A stretch of DNA of 64,000 bases, taken from contig VSJF01000002.1 of assembly GCA_009739215.1 (NCBI GenBank), positions 1,054,001 through 1,118,000 on the forward strand. The letters run 5' to 3'. Source of the DNA: Floccularia luteovirens (taxonomy: Eukaryota > Basidiomycota > Agaricomycetes > Agaricales > Squamanitaceae). The position numbers were made by a program, and so were the translations under genes. The notes below the pieces were generated by a model, which had not been told where the DNA came from, did not search any database, and was given only the letters and a program-made list of their open reading frames with translations. Within the stretch, counting starts at the first letter, position 1; every line of letters begins with the position of its first letter. This document shows, piece after piece, positions 1 to 12,353 of this stretch.

Positions 1-1757
1 AAAATGTAAATTGACTCGCGCAGCCACCCCAATTGACAATGATTGATGATACTGCAATGGGCCGCCGTCGGTAAAATGTTATCACCGCCATATTGCTCAA
101 GAGCTCAACAACTCCCTACTTATCAAACAAATATTCGGGCATAAACGTTAGGGTGCAAACTTTCATAAAGCACGTCCGCGGAAAGATCTCAATGATGTGT
201 GGTGGAAATACGAATCTTTTCCAGTATTTTGGACAACAACCTCAGTACTAGGAAGGTATCAATGTAAATATTTGTCGGTATGTAAGATATACACGGATGT
301 AAGTCAGCACTTGGAACTGGTTTCAGGGAAGAACAACTAGTGTGCCTTAACTAGATCTGTTTGTCTTTTTCTTGCTAATGCAGGTTCGTTAATTTGGAAG
401 TTGGACAATCTAGCCTGTAATTCCCAAAAAGAAGGAATGTCGAATACGTACACTCTTCTTCTGTTTGAATTGAATGTATCATTACAATTATGTGAGAATA
501 TAGATTTTTACAGTAGAATCTCACGCGTGTTCAGGCTGGAGTGAACTGGCCAACATTTGCGAATGACTGACTAAAACTACAGACCAAGTAGCTACTTATA
601 TACTAGAAAATACATGATAGCGTAATACTCGCCGTGGTCAAAGCAAATGAATATGGAATGCTTAAGCCCTTAAGGCCTATTAGCCAAGTGAATACAAACC
701 CTTTCCGCTATCTAAGACAAAATATGATTAAAGGAGATACTTATACAACAAGGCGCTATGTCCCCGTATGGACATAGCTGTGACCTGGGAAGGCGCAAAA
801 ACTACAAATTTACTAGTTTAGGTTCCGTAGTTTCTAATAGATGAGAAATACAGACTCGAACTGATGTCGTCGAGAAGGGATGGTGCATCGGTGATCTTTA
901 CCACCGCTTGAGTTGACACCTTCACTCCCTAATATCTGCAGAACGTGAGTCGATTGAGCCAGGATTGTATGAGACAAATATGTGTGAAGGTTTGAACATT
1001 GAGAAGCACATGAAATTTTTGTGCAGATGATGTTAATACACATCAAAAAGAGACCTAAGTTAGCTATGACAGATGATCCTAAAAGGTAGACCTACAATTA
1101 ATAGATAAACGACGTGTAACAAAGATGTAAATGCAAATGAAGGGTGTGTGATATATAAAGAATACCTATGTTGACGGATCATATCCAGGCGACACTAGTG
1201 CGTTTATTGAGAAGTACAACATATTGTTTTCCTGCAGGTTAGGCTAGTGTACCATGGACAATTCGGAAACATTAGAAGCAACAGAAATCGAAGGACAAAG
1301 TTAGTACAGTGACGAAAGTTCCGAAAAGGACCGGTTTTCATAAACGTGGAGATAGTAGATGTTTACCGCTAGCACCGACCCCTTGAGACATAAGCCATGC
1401 TACCGATCGGGGCGTCTAATAATTGTTTGAGAACCATATACAGCACAAGGGGGGACGGGACCATCATGGTTCAAAAACAATAATTATAATTATAATATAT
1501 TATTTTCCCAGATTTAGATGATCCGGACGAGATTTTGGGGTTGTAGATATGGAGGAGCTGTAGCACATGGAGTGTCGAGAAACGAAAGAAGAGAGGACTG
1601 AACATAAACACACAGACAGCCCCAAGGCTATGAAGGTATGAAACCGAATTGATTGATGTGGATCTTGGTTAAGGTTAAAGAAAAATAAATAAATAAAATA
1701 AGTGACAGTTCTCCGGACCTTTGATGATTTCACTCGTATTTCCTCATCCGACTTTCA
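1..1757. other. Intergenic stretch without recognisable gene
   Basis: AT-rich sequence upstream of the ammonia-lyase gene. Short open frames exist on both strands (for example 77 codons on the minus strand at 1500-1733) but they lack domain signatures, conserved motifs or plausible splice partners. I see no RNA gene or repeat here. Confidence 0.5.
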
Positions 1758-1766
1758 TATATAAAC
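1758..1766 (+). promoter_or_regulatory. TATA-like box upstream of ammonia-lyase
   Basis: The sequence TATATAAAC lies about 60 bp before the start codon at 1824, followed by pyrimidine-rich sequence typical of a fungal core promoter. Position and sequence fit; function is inferred. Confidence 0.45.
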
Positions 1767-1823
1767 TCTTGCATAGCTCCATGTTCATATCATTCAACTC
1801 CTTTCTCTCTCAACTACTTTCAT

Positions 1824-4419
1824 ATGACTGTCCTCTCCACAGAAACAAAGACAACAACAACTCACCGTCGTTCTTCGTCGGGTAATGTTGTCAACGGCTC
1901 TGTCAAACTCTCCTCTGCACGACTAGACATAGGTCGTCTCGCACGTTCAAAGGTCATCCACCCGCCAAAGAATGTCAAGTCTACAGAACTAGCCCAGACT
2001 TTTATCAATTCTTACAAGGAGCTCCAGTCGTACAGGTAATGCTATTCTCCTTTCGACCCTGCAGCCTATCTAATCTTACCTCCACAGGAACGGCAAACCA
2101 GTAGTTGTTGATGGAAAAACTCTTTCTATTGCCGCCGTCACTGCTGCTGCACGCTATCAAGCACCAGTCTCGCTTGACGAGTCCCCTATTACCAAGGAAA
2201 AAGTCGCAAAAAGTCGCAAGGTCATTTCGGATAAAGTTGATAATGGGACCAGTGTATACGGTGTCTCAACCGGGTTTGGCGGAAGCGCTGATACGCGTAC
2301 TGACAAACCCATTCTTTTGGGTAATGCCCTTCTCCAACATCAACATGCTGGAGTTCTTCCTTCGTCAATGAAACCACTTGATGCACTTCCTCTTCTTGAT
2401 CCCTTGAGCTCTACAAGTATGCCAGAATCGTGGGTGCGCGGTGCAATACTCATTCGGATGAACTCGCTTATTCGCGGGCACTCTGGTGTACGATGGGAAT
2501 TGATTAAAAAAATGAACGATCTCCTTGAAGCCAACATTACCCCTCTGGTTCCTCTGCGAGGAAGCATTTCTGCATCTGGAGGTTTTAATTGTTCAGTTTG
2601 TCACCTAATTCAAAGGGACTAATTTAAAATTGGACCCAATCTAGATCTATCGCCATTGTCATACATTGCTGGTACGCTAATAGGAAATCCTTCGATTCGA
2701 TGTTTCGATGGTCCTGCGTCGTTCCAAGGTCGTGAAGTTGTGTCCTCCCGTCAGGCATTGGAAGCGCACGGCATTGCCCCCATACCACTTGCCTCAAAGG
2801 AACACCTTGGTATTCTGAATGGAACGGCCTTTTCGGCATCCGTTGCCGCACTTGCGCTAAATGATGCAGTCCACCTTGCTCTTCTTGCTCAAGTCTGCAC
2901 TGCCATGGGCACCGAGGCGCTCGCAGGCACTCGCTTATCTTACGACCCTTTCATCCATGCAGTTGCTAGACCACACCCAGGGCAGGTGAAGACGCTTTCT
3001 AATTCTTATCTCGATATACTGACTGAGCCCTCCATTTCGTTTTAGGTTGAGTCAGCCCACAATATTTATAAACTCTTAGATGACAGTAAATTCGCTGTTA
3101 CCGTGGAAGAAGAAGTTACCATTGAGGAGGACGAAGGAATCCTGAGACAGGACCGCTATCCTTTGCGCACAGCACCTCAATTCATCGGTCCCCAGATTGA
3201 AGACCTCGTAGAGTCTCTCAATACCATTACTATTGAATGCAACTCCAGTAAGATTTTTTTCAATTCAAATGCTAGTCGGCCCTAACTAAACTGTCCTTTT
3301 AGCAACTGATAACCCGCTCATTGATGGAGAAACTGGGCACGTTCACCACGGTGGAAATTTCCAAGCAATGGCTGTTACGAATGCAATGGAAAAGACGCGC
3401 CTTGGTTTACACCACTTGGGGAAAATACTCTTCGCTCAATGTGCAGAACTCATCAATCCCGCCATGAATCGTGGCTTGCCACCTTCTCTGGCGGCTACTG
3501 ATCCTTCCCTTAACTATCATGCTAAAGGAATAGATATTGGTTCCGCGGCATACGTCGCTGAACTTGGCTATCTTGCCAACCCCGTTTCCACCCACATCCA
3601 GTCTGCAGAGATGCACAACCAAGCTGTAAAGTAAGCATCTTACCCTTACTCGTAGTACGACCCCAACTGACATTTTGAGCAGCTCGCTTGCTTTAATTTC
3701 TGGACGGGCAACTCTGAACTCTTTAGAAGTCCTTTCTATCTTGACTTCTTCCTATCTCTATGCGCTCTGCCAAGGTAAGCTTCACCGGTCTATTGGTACC
3801 GACTATTTCCCTTACAAACATCATAATTTAAGCTATGGACCTTCGTGCACTCCAACATGAATTCCTTGAGACGCTCCACGCTATCACATCTGAGGAACTT
3901 ACCGCTGCATTTGACTCACATCTCTCACATACGAACCTACAAACTTTGACGAAAAGGGTTCTGAAGGAAATGAGAAATACTTTCGAAGCGACGAGCACGA
4001 TGGACTCTGCTGCTCGTATGGACAAAATAGCCGCCTCAAGTAGCAGCATATTGCTAGAAACATTCACTGGACCATCTTTCACAGATGCAGCACTTATTGG
4101 AGCTGCAATCACTGCTATCCCTAATTTCCGCACCCGGGTCGCTTCTCGCGCCAACGATCGCATGGATCAACTACGTAGGGAGTTCCTGTCAGGAGCACGT
4201 GGACCTGCCCCTGCGAGTTCCTACTTGAACAAGACCCGGCCAGTGTATGAATTCATTCGAGTGACATTAGGCATCAGAATGCATGGCTCAGAAAATTACA
4301 ACAACTTCGCAAAAGGGATGGGTGTGGAAGATGTTACCATTGGCCAAAACATTTCCCTGATCCATGAGGCTATCAGGGATGGCAAGATGCAACCGATCGT
4401 TGTAGAGTTGTTTGAGTGA
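1824..4419 (+). CDS. PAL: Phenylalanine ammonia-lyase
   Basis: Deaminates L-phenylalanine (often also tyrosine in fungi) to trans-cinnamate and ammonia; a cytosolic homotetramer of the aromatic ammonia-lyase family. Seven exons join without frame problems: 1824-2035, 2088-2581, 2645-2985, 3046-3247, 3303-3630, 3683-3774, 3833-4419, giving 751 residues, within the usual fungal range (about 700-750). The MIO prosthetic-group triad Ala-Ser-Gly is rebuilt exactly across intron 2582-2644 as [16 protein letters not shown]. Other family signatures are [15 protein letters not shown] (substrate-loop Tyr), [14 protein letters not shown] and [17 protein letters not shown]-like box lies about 60 bp upstream. 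The next gene follows on the same strand after 238 bp. Histidine ammonia-lyase is excluded by length and by the C-terminal extension of PAL type. Confidence 0.96.
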
Positions 4420-4657
4420 GAAGTGATATAATAAAACTTGTAGTTTTGGCGTAATTACATATAATACAAGATTAGAACGTGTTAATCGTAAATTTGTATT
4501 CGATTATTTTATCCATACGTATATGATATACATATACATTCTGTAACACATGGGTTCTCACAATCAAATGAATAAAGACATACAATAATATCCATTCCCT
4601 GAGAATTTTATATTCTTTCTAGAATCAGCCACGGTCGCTAATAACTTTCTCGTAACC

Positions 4658-6419
4658 ATGATCCTCCCGGATGCGCAAATTGTGGTGGTTGGTGCTGGCT
4701 GTTTTGGTGTCTCCACGGCATATCATCTGTTGAAACGCGGTTATACAAATCTCACAATACTCGATCGTTCGCAAACCCTGCCTGCTCCAGACGCAGCCAG
4801 TAACGATCTTAATCGAGGTGAGTGCATATTTCATTTCTTTACACGCGCTATTTCCCTGCTTACGGTGATTTACCAAGTTGTGCGTTCATCTTACTGCTGA
4901 CCCTTTCTATACCCGTCTTGCGAGAGACGCTATCACCGCGTGGAAGGATACAATTGAATGGGGTGGTACTTATCATGAGTATGTTCAAGATCCGAGACTG
5001 GTTTCTTCCCGTAGAAAAAAAAATTCACAGGAACTACTCCGCTTTTTCCTTTGGACTTACCTTCCTTCAAGATCCGGTGTGCTTGTTTTAGGCTTATCCG
5101 ACCATGCCGACAAGCCACCCCGCGGCTCATATGCGGATGAATCTTACCAGAATGATGTTACGATGGGCGCCAAAGTCTCACAACTTGCCAACGCGGGAGC
5201 CGCTTTTCCTCCACACGTACGCGTAGGACACGCTCTGGGTGGCGGTGCCCAGGATGGTGAGAGCGTGCGTACAGGCTATTTAAATCACGACGGTGGTTGG
5301 GCGAATGCTAGCGCGGGGTTGTCTATCTTAATAAATAAAGTGATTGCACTCAATGGGAAATTTCTCACTGGCAAGGACGTGAAAGCCCTGATACGGCAGA
5401 ACGGCAAAACGAACGGTGTACAATGCGGCGATGGCTCTGTGGTCCTGGCGGACTTGGTCATTATCGCCACAGGCTCTTGGACAGCTGCCGCGTTCCCAAC
5501 ACTAGGTCTGAGACATATGTGCCTAGCGACTGGGTATGATGTCTGCATTCATTTCTTCAATGCTTATTGCCTAACTAATCGTATCTTAGACAATGTATTG
5601 CAATGGTTCAATTATCAGAAGAAGAGGCAAAATTATACAAGAATTGTCCGGTATTCTTGGATTTCGCAACAGGATTTTACGTGTTTCCGGTAGGGTTTTA
5701 TGTTCTGTTTTCCGATTGTTACAGGCCCCTTTACTTCTGGAAAATAGCCTAATGAAGACAATATCGTAAAGTTTGCTATCCATTCAGCTGGTTATACACA
5801 CACCATAGAAGATATATCCACCCCTCGTACCATCACTTCTGACCCTACAGATGGGCTCCGTATTCCCTCATTCGCAGCTCAAGAACTACGAAGGCTTTTA
5901 CGCGACGTGTATCCGGATCTTGCTGAGAAACCCTTTGTTGAGACAAGAATGTGTTGGTAAGTTAAAGAAGTTTAACCGACTTAACATACACAAGTAAAAT
6001 ATCCATTTTTACTAAACCTTCATCACCCCATTTCATTGCTTCTCGAATTCTGCATAAACTCGATATAGGTATAACGATTCTCCTGATGGTGATTGGGTCA
6101 TCGGGTGGCACCCGAAGGATCATGGATTACTCTTCGCCACTGCTGGGAGCGGACATGCATATAAGGTTCTGTACCATTTTGTTTTTTACATCATGATGTC
6201 GTATGTTATGGAAGACACTGACGGTGGTATGATGTGATTCAGTTTCTCCCAGTGCTTGGGCGCCTTGTTGCGGATCTTGTCGAAGGAGAATTGAGTCCGG
6301 ATTTAGTCAGCAAGTTTGCGTTGAATAGGATACCTATCCACTTAGATACTTCTCGCTCTGGGAAAGCCACTGAGCTTGGCTTGGAGCGCCTGTGCACAGC
6401 AGCAGACCTACTCCCATAA
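4658..6419 (+). CDS. FAD-dependent amine oxidase (fructosyl-amino-acid / saccharopine oxidase type), one-base frameshift
   Basis: Member of the DAO/sarcosine-oxidase flavoprotein family; oxidises a secondary amine such as a fructosyl amino acid or saccharopine, releasing H2O2. The N-terminal Rossmann motif is VVVGAGCFGVSTAYHLLKRG. Later segments NHDGGWANASAGLS, VLADLVIIATGSW and the C-terminal FATAGSGHAYKFLP match this family in order. Exons: 4658-4817, 4878-4978, 5072-5533, 5590-5689, 5748-5956, 6069-6165, 6243-6419. Exon 2 starts VVRSSY and continues ADPFYTRLARDA, but a single extra T at about 4895 puts these halves in different frames and makes an early stop. Without that base the exons sum to 1305 nt (434 residues). 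No SKL-type C-terminus is present (it ends DLLP). Substrate is not decidable from sequence. Either the base is an assembly error or the gene is recently inactivated. Confidence 0.82.
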
Positions 6420-6739
6420 TATAAAGGAGCCTATTACTAACCATACTTAGTCCCATATCATCCCAAGTTTCTGGGGTTCATTCTTGCACTTTTGACTTTA
6501 ATACAGTAAGGTCCATGACATGTGTACCTTTATATGCCATTGCATTGCTTAGTGATTCCAAATGGGTCGGCCAGTTTGTTATGAGAGATGACACGAAAAT
6601 ACCCTCAGGGTTTCCGGTACGAGTTTCAAAACATAAATTTCATGCTTCCTCTAACAATCTTTACAGAGAGTCTTTTTTTTTCTTCCACGGGTAGATATCC
6701 AAAATTAGATAGTATCTTGTTACACACTTGATTTGCCAT
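6420..6739. other. Convergent intergenic region
   Basis: Lies between the 3' ends of the plus-strand amine oxidase and the minus-strand carbamoyl-phosphate synthase gene. It should contain both 3' untranslated regions; I see no further gene. Confidence 0.5.
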
Positions 6740-9700
6740 TCAAGCCCGCTTGCCAACGAACTCGCGCCAAGATAGAACTTCAGGGGGTATTCTTCCTTCG
6801 GTATAGCCTCTCAACCCCCCTATGGGTATTTTCTTAGCAAGACTTTCTACGAATAATTGTGCAGTCTTAGCATTGTTCAACAACGGCAGACCGAAGTCAA
6901 CGGCATTCCTGAGAAAGGAACACAAGAATTAATGTGATATGTTTTTTTATTCATAAAGAATGAACATACCTGCGAGCAACGTAATCCTCGTCGGAGAAAT
7001 CAAGCCCGCGAGATTTGGACAAATTTATGACGCATTGGATGTCGTACTCATCAAACACCATACGGAGTTTCCTTTTGTCAGTCTTCGGGAAGAAGATGCG
7101 CTGCGCAGTGACATAAGGGATGGAGTTCAAGTGTTCCTCCACAATGGGCGAAGAGCAGTACAACTTGAAGCCGCAATCAGTCAATTGTTTGGCGATTGAT
7201 GACATTTCCGGCTTAGTGACATCTCCTCCAATCAAAACACCAGATCCCGCACGTGGGACCTTGAAACCGGTGGTGCTAAGCAATGAAGCCCAGTATGCTT
7301 CATGAATGTCTTTGCCAAAGCTAGCCACCTCACCAGTGCTAGCCATTTCTGCCCAAGGCTTGTCAGGCTCTTTGTCCATCAAATAGGAAAATATAAAGAG
7401 CTCACCAACACCTAAAAATGGGTCGGCACCAATCAAACGAGTCCAAGAGAACTGGGCAACCTTGATGGACGTGTAATCTCGTTTCTCGGCCATTAGATCA
7501 ATGGGTTCGGGAACGCCTTGTCCAACAATTGCGCATGTTGCCGTATCAATGAAATTATGGCCCAACACCTTGGAAACGAATGGGAATGATCGTGATGCAC
7601 GTAAATTACATTCGATGACTTTGAGCTCAGCTTCTTGGTCGGAGGTTTCTGCGGGTTTCCTGATAATCTGCATGTTGAATGGACCAGATATTTCGAATGC
7701 TTCGGCAACCTTCTCTGCAATGGTCTTAAGACGACCCATATCAGCCTCCGATAACGAAAACGGTGGTAGTACAAGTGTCGCATCGCCAGAATGGACACCA
7801 GCGTTCTCTACGTGTTCGGAGACAGCATGGACAACTAGCTTGCCTTCATGTGCAACCGCATCTACATCGATCTCTTGGGCATTATCTATGAACTTGGTGA
7901 TGACGACTGGGTGGAGAGGAGAGACGGATGCTGCTGCGGAAAGGTTGTACTCGAGAGCGGATTCCTCATATACGACATTCATGGCGGCCCCAGATAAAAC
8001 ATAGGAAGGACGGATTAAGACAGGGTATCTATGTCAAGACGCTATTATTTGTAAAAGTCGAACAATTGAGGGTGAGCACTCACGAAACTTTGTTGGCAAA
8101 AGCCTTCGCTGCCTCCAGGCTCGTGGCTTCTGTCCATTCTGGTTGGTCCACACCAATGCTGTCCAGTACGGAAGAAAACTTGTGACGATCCTCTGCGTTG
8201 TCAATTTGTTTTGGGTCTGTTCCGAGTACATTTACGCCGTTTTCTTTGAGACGGAGCGCAATATTCTGTGGCAGTTGACCTAACGATCGAGAAATGAGAA
8301 TTGGTTTAGAGACAAGAAAATAATGGGGTACACACCTCCAACACTGACAACAACACCTTGAGCTGCTTCTAATTCATAGATATCCATAACACGCTCGTAG
8401 CCAAGCTCCTCGAAGTATAGCCTATCAGCTTCGTCGAAGTCGGTGGAAACAGTTTCAGGGTTATAATTAATCATAATTGTCTTGTTTCCCATATCGCGCA
8501 ATTTCCTAGCACACGTTACAGCACACCAATCAAACTCGACGCTACTTCCGATGCGGTATACGCCACTTCCTAAAACCATTGTTCCATGTTCATCAAACTC
8601 GACATCGTGTTCGGAGGCGTTGTAAGTCGTATAAAGGTAGTTAGTGTGGGCTGGGTATTCCGCGGCAAGAGTATCAATACGCTTAACAAAAGGTGTGATT
8701 CCAAGGGACTTCCTATGAGTGCGGATGGCATCTTCTTTAGAAGAGATAATATCCGCGATCTGTGCGTCAGCAAAGCCCATACATTTAGCACGAGTCATGA
8801 GTTCATGGTCTATGTTGCTAATGGATCCAGCAGCTTTCAATGCATGGCGAGTCTGTACAATATTGTCGATTTTATAAAGAAACCACTATATGTCTCTACA
8901 TCAGCAAGTGAGCAAATGGATAAAGGAATAAAAATAAACCTTGTCAATTTTAGTCAAATCATGCAATTTGTCAACTGTGTAATTCTTCTTGTACATCGCA
9001 TACGCAATTGCAAATAGCCTCATATCCGTTGGTCGTGTTAATGCCTTATCCAAATCTTCTGGTTCAATATAGGACTCAAATCCTTTCCATCGAGGGTCAA
9101 CCTGTCTGATTGCCTTTTGTAAACTTTCTTCGAAAGTGCGCCCAATAGCCATAACCTCCCCCACGGATTTCATTGCTGACCCTACTTCCCTATTTACTTG
9201 AGAAGAGAATTTCGCGAGGTCCCATTTCGGAATTTTTGTTACGATATAGTCAAGCGAAGGTTCGAAGCAAGCAGTTGTAGTCTTCGTAACGGCGTTAGGG
9301 AGTTCCGGTAATGTGTGGCCAAGAGCGATTTTAGCAGCTGTATATGCGAGAGGATAACCTGTAGCCTTTGATGCTAAAGCACTATTTCTTGATAAGTATT
9401 GTTGATCTCAGAATATGCAGGAGTAATAATGCATACCTGGATCGACTCAACCTAATAATGTTACGCATTAGTCTAATGAAAATAGTAAAACGCTGTTCTC
9501 ACCGAGCATTCACTTCAATAACGCGGTATTCCTTGGAATTGGGGTTAAGAGCATATTGAATGTTACATTCCCCAACTACACCAAGATGCCGGATGACCTT
9601 CAACGCAGCACTTCGTAGCATGTGGTACTCGTCGTCCGGTAGGGTCTGAGATGGTGCAACGACGATTGAATCACCGGTGTGTGTACCTAGGGGGTCAAAG

Positions 9701-10726
9701 TTTTCCATGTTACAACAAATGATAGTATTCTGTATGACGTCATCTGTCAATCATAGTCACTTTTGGGAAGTGATAACATACGTCTGCAGCATCTCGAACA
9801 ACCTCGTACTCGAGCTCTTTCCACCCTTTCATGCTGCGTTCGATCAAGACCTGTGGGCTCAAGCTGAGTCCCCTGGCGGAGAGATCTCGAAGTTCATCAG
9901 GATTGTTAGCAAAACCAGAGCCTAGTCCACCAAGTGTGTATGCTGCACGAAGGATGACAGGATATCCAATCACTTCTGCGGCTTCCAAAGCTGCGTTGAC
10001 TGTAGAGACTGCAGTCGACTGAGCAACTGGGATATCAATTTCTGATGGCCATTGTTAGAAAATTTTTGAGTACAAGAATAGATTTAGCGCACCTTTCAGG
10101 GCCTGAACGAAAAGGTCACGATCTTCTGATACTTCAAGTGTACGAATAGGTGTCCCCAAAACTTTTACGCCCAACCGTTCAAGAATCCCCATTCGGTCTA
10201 GTTCAACTCCAACATTAAGTGCACTTTGGCCACCAAAAGTGAGAAGAATGCCATCAGGTCGCTCTTTTTCGAGGACATATGCGACATAATCCGCCGTGAT
10301 TGGTAAGAAGTACACTTCTGAAGCCAGTTGATGAGAAGTTTGCCAAGTTGCGATATTCGGATTTATTAAAACCGCTTCTACGCCCTCTTCGTGGAGGGCC
10401 TTGAGAGCTTGTGAGCCTGAGTAGTCGAATTCACCAGCTTGTCCGATGCTCAGTCCACCAGAACCAACTACTACAACCTTTCGTACGTCGGGTCGAGGCA
10501 GTTTTGGCAGAACTTTTGCTGAGATCCTTCTGGCTACCTCCGAAGGAGAGTTAAGAACATGTTCGCCATCCTTGGGTGCATAAGATCCAACTGCAGGAGC
10601 TGCAACAGCACGTAGAGGTTTTGTCGTTGTTAGGAGGAAAGATCTTGCAGGAAAAGTACTAAAAGTACGTGTACAATGTCGGGGAAGCACTCTAAGCCAT
10701 GTTGAAGGGAGTTGAGTAATCCCCAT
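6740..10726 (-). CDS. CPA2: Carbamoyl-phosphate synthase, arginine-specific, large chain
   Basis: Synthesises carbamoyl phosphate from bicarbonate, ATP and ammonia supplied by the glutaminase subunit; first committed step toward citrulline and arginine. The start at 10726 is chosen because it opens an Arg/Ser/Thr-rich presequence ([20 protein letters not shown]), indicating mitochondrial import as in filamentous fungi. The first ATP-grasp half begins [20 protein letters not shown] and includes [20 protein letters not shown] and [10 protein letters not shown]. The second half has [17 protein letters not shown] and [16 protein letters not shown]. The C-terminal 150 residues form the regulatory MGS-like domain. 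The single-function length (about 1,150 residues) and lack of GATase, DHOase or ATCase domains separate it from the pyrimidine CAD-type enzyme. All junctions I checked are in frame. Intron 7349-7405 is 57 nt and stop-free. Confidence 0.93.
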
Positions 10727-12353
10727 GGCTTGCGCAGAGCAAAAAGCTGCACAGAGCCCTTTTATGTTGGAGATAGAAAGGCGCTTCGCTGCCCAATTTT
10801 TTTTGAAATCCTGGTCCCGTGGTTGCACCTAACCCTAAACAGGGTTCTCGTTTCCCATTTCTTCCAACCCTTTCATTACTTAGCATCTTCATTTACTTTA
10901 CTAGCTCGAGCATGAGTAACGTGTTGACATTCCTCTACCTTCCGACAGGAGCCTTCATACTAGAGACTCTTAGTTGATGATCCTTGTATCATATGATGAC
11001 CTCTGTAGTCACCATGGTGCTACACCCCCTTGATGACTATGCACCTGATATCGAGTGATCATGCTATGACCATAGGAAACGTGCTCTCAACGTGTTTGGC
11101 AACAATAATAAGGCAGTGAAGTCCTTGTTTTGCGTTGAAGATCCGGAGCAAGAATTGAAGGCAGGCGAATGTTGTCGGTTGTACGACCAATAGATGGTAC
11201 GTGATCTCTCATCTCCGTTAATTTGGCCGAAGCTAATACAACAGGCCCACCCGATGATGCGCCGATGTCGATGCGTCCGTTCTCAGCTCGACTGAATACT
11301 TAAGAATTCACACGAACTATTTTGTGAGCTTATAATCCAATCGAAGATAGTGAGTAAAATGACATTTGTGCACTGAATGACATTCAAATGGGAGACAAAT
11401 GCATGTGTTGCGTTTACTCAAACACGCACAGACGGCCTGATCAAAATTTCTTCAAGACCTGGGTAAAATCATCAGTACGATCCCCAGCCTCCCTCTACCC
11501 ACCATTCGAATGTCTACAGTCCTAATGTGTGTCGGTGTAGTAGTTATTTTTACGGACCCACACCCCAGAACTTGAACATACGTTGAAATCGTTGTTGCAG
11601 TCCCGTCACTGTACGACGAATTTTTGGTGGTCAACGTGTAATATCGAGACTTCAAGTAAAATAGAATGATGAAACATCCTCGCTCTTGCGGACAGAATGA
11701 TGTTTAGCTATTAACAGTTTTGCGGCAGGCTGGAGCGTTGTAGGGTAAGTATAAGCAGTCCCTAAAATGCACGAGCGCGACTATTTATAAGTTTTCATCA
11801 AAGTCGAGTGGTTGTAGTCAAGTATCTACAAACCAAGTAAGTGCACTGTAAGCGTCTATTTTTGTTGTGTTTGCAAAGACTCAACCCAGATTAGGAACGT
11901 TTTGGCTTGAAGGTTAAACTTGAAGAATCCCCGCAGTTGATCAACGCCCCGCCCCCAATTGCCCTCGACATCACGGGGTTACTTTTAAGCCAAGGATCAA
12001 CTGATGTTTACCACATGTAATACACGACTTTCAAAAAAGGTTTATCTTCGTGCGAATCACTTTGAAAACACGGATAACCTCGACATTACCTCATGTTTCC
12101 TGCCCTTAAGATTTCATTACAGGCACCTGCCAATCCTTACATCTCATGGCAACATTCGCATATCTACCTATACTCGCCATCCTATCATAATCAGTCATTT
12201 ACGGTTTCATTAACATGCCTCGGTGTAAACATTCCTGTATTTCCACGCGGTGTTGGGACGTTCGCCATCACTTCGGATGAACACACCTATCGCTACACCT
12301 CGGGGATTTCTCTGTGATTCATACAGTCAAAGCTTAGGCCACAATGCAACCGA
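10727..12353. other. Divergent intergenic region, no gene recognised
   Basis: About 1.6 kb separate the 5' ends of the carbamoyl-phosphate synthase gene (minus) and the TmpA-like gene (plus). It should hold both promoters and perhaps an unseen 5' exon of the latter. Short frames at 12004-12317 have no supporting features. A weak snoRNA-like motif set near 10993-11048 was considered and rejected. Confidence 0.45.

Noticed and set aside
9725..9790. Apparent frame break in carbamoyl-phosphate synthase before NMENFDP
   Set aside because: Using the acceptor CATACAG instead of the nearer GACAG gives phase 0 and the family spacing [17 protein letters not shown].
10993..11048. Box C/D snoRNA-like arrangement (ATGATGA, TGATGA, CTGA, short ATAT ends)
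   Set aside because: The space between the inner C-like box and the CTGA is only about 8 nt, no D' box is present and the terminal stem is only 4 A-T pairs.
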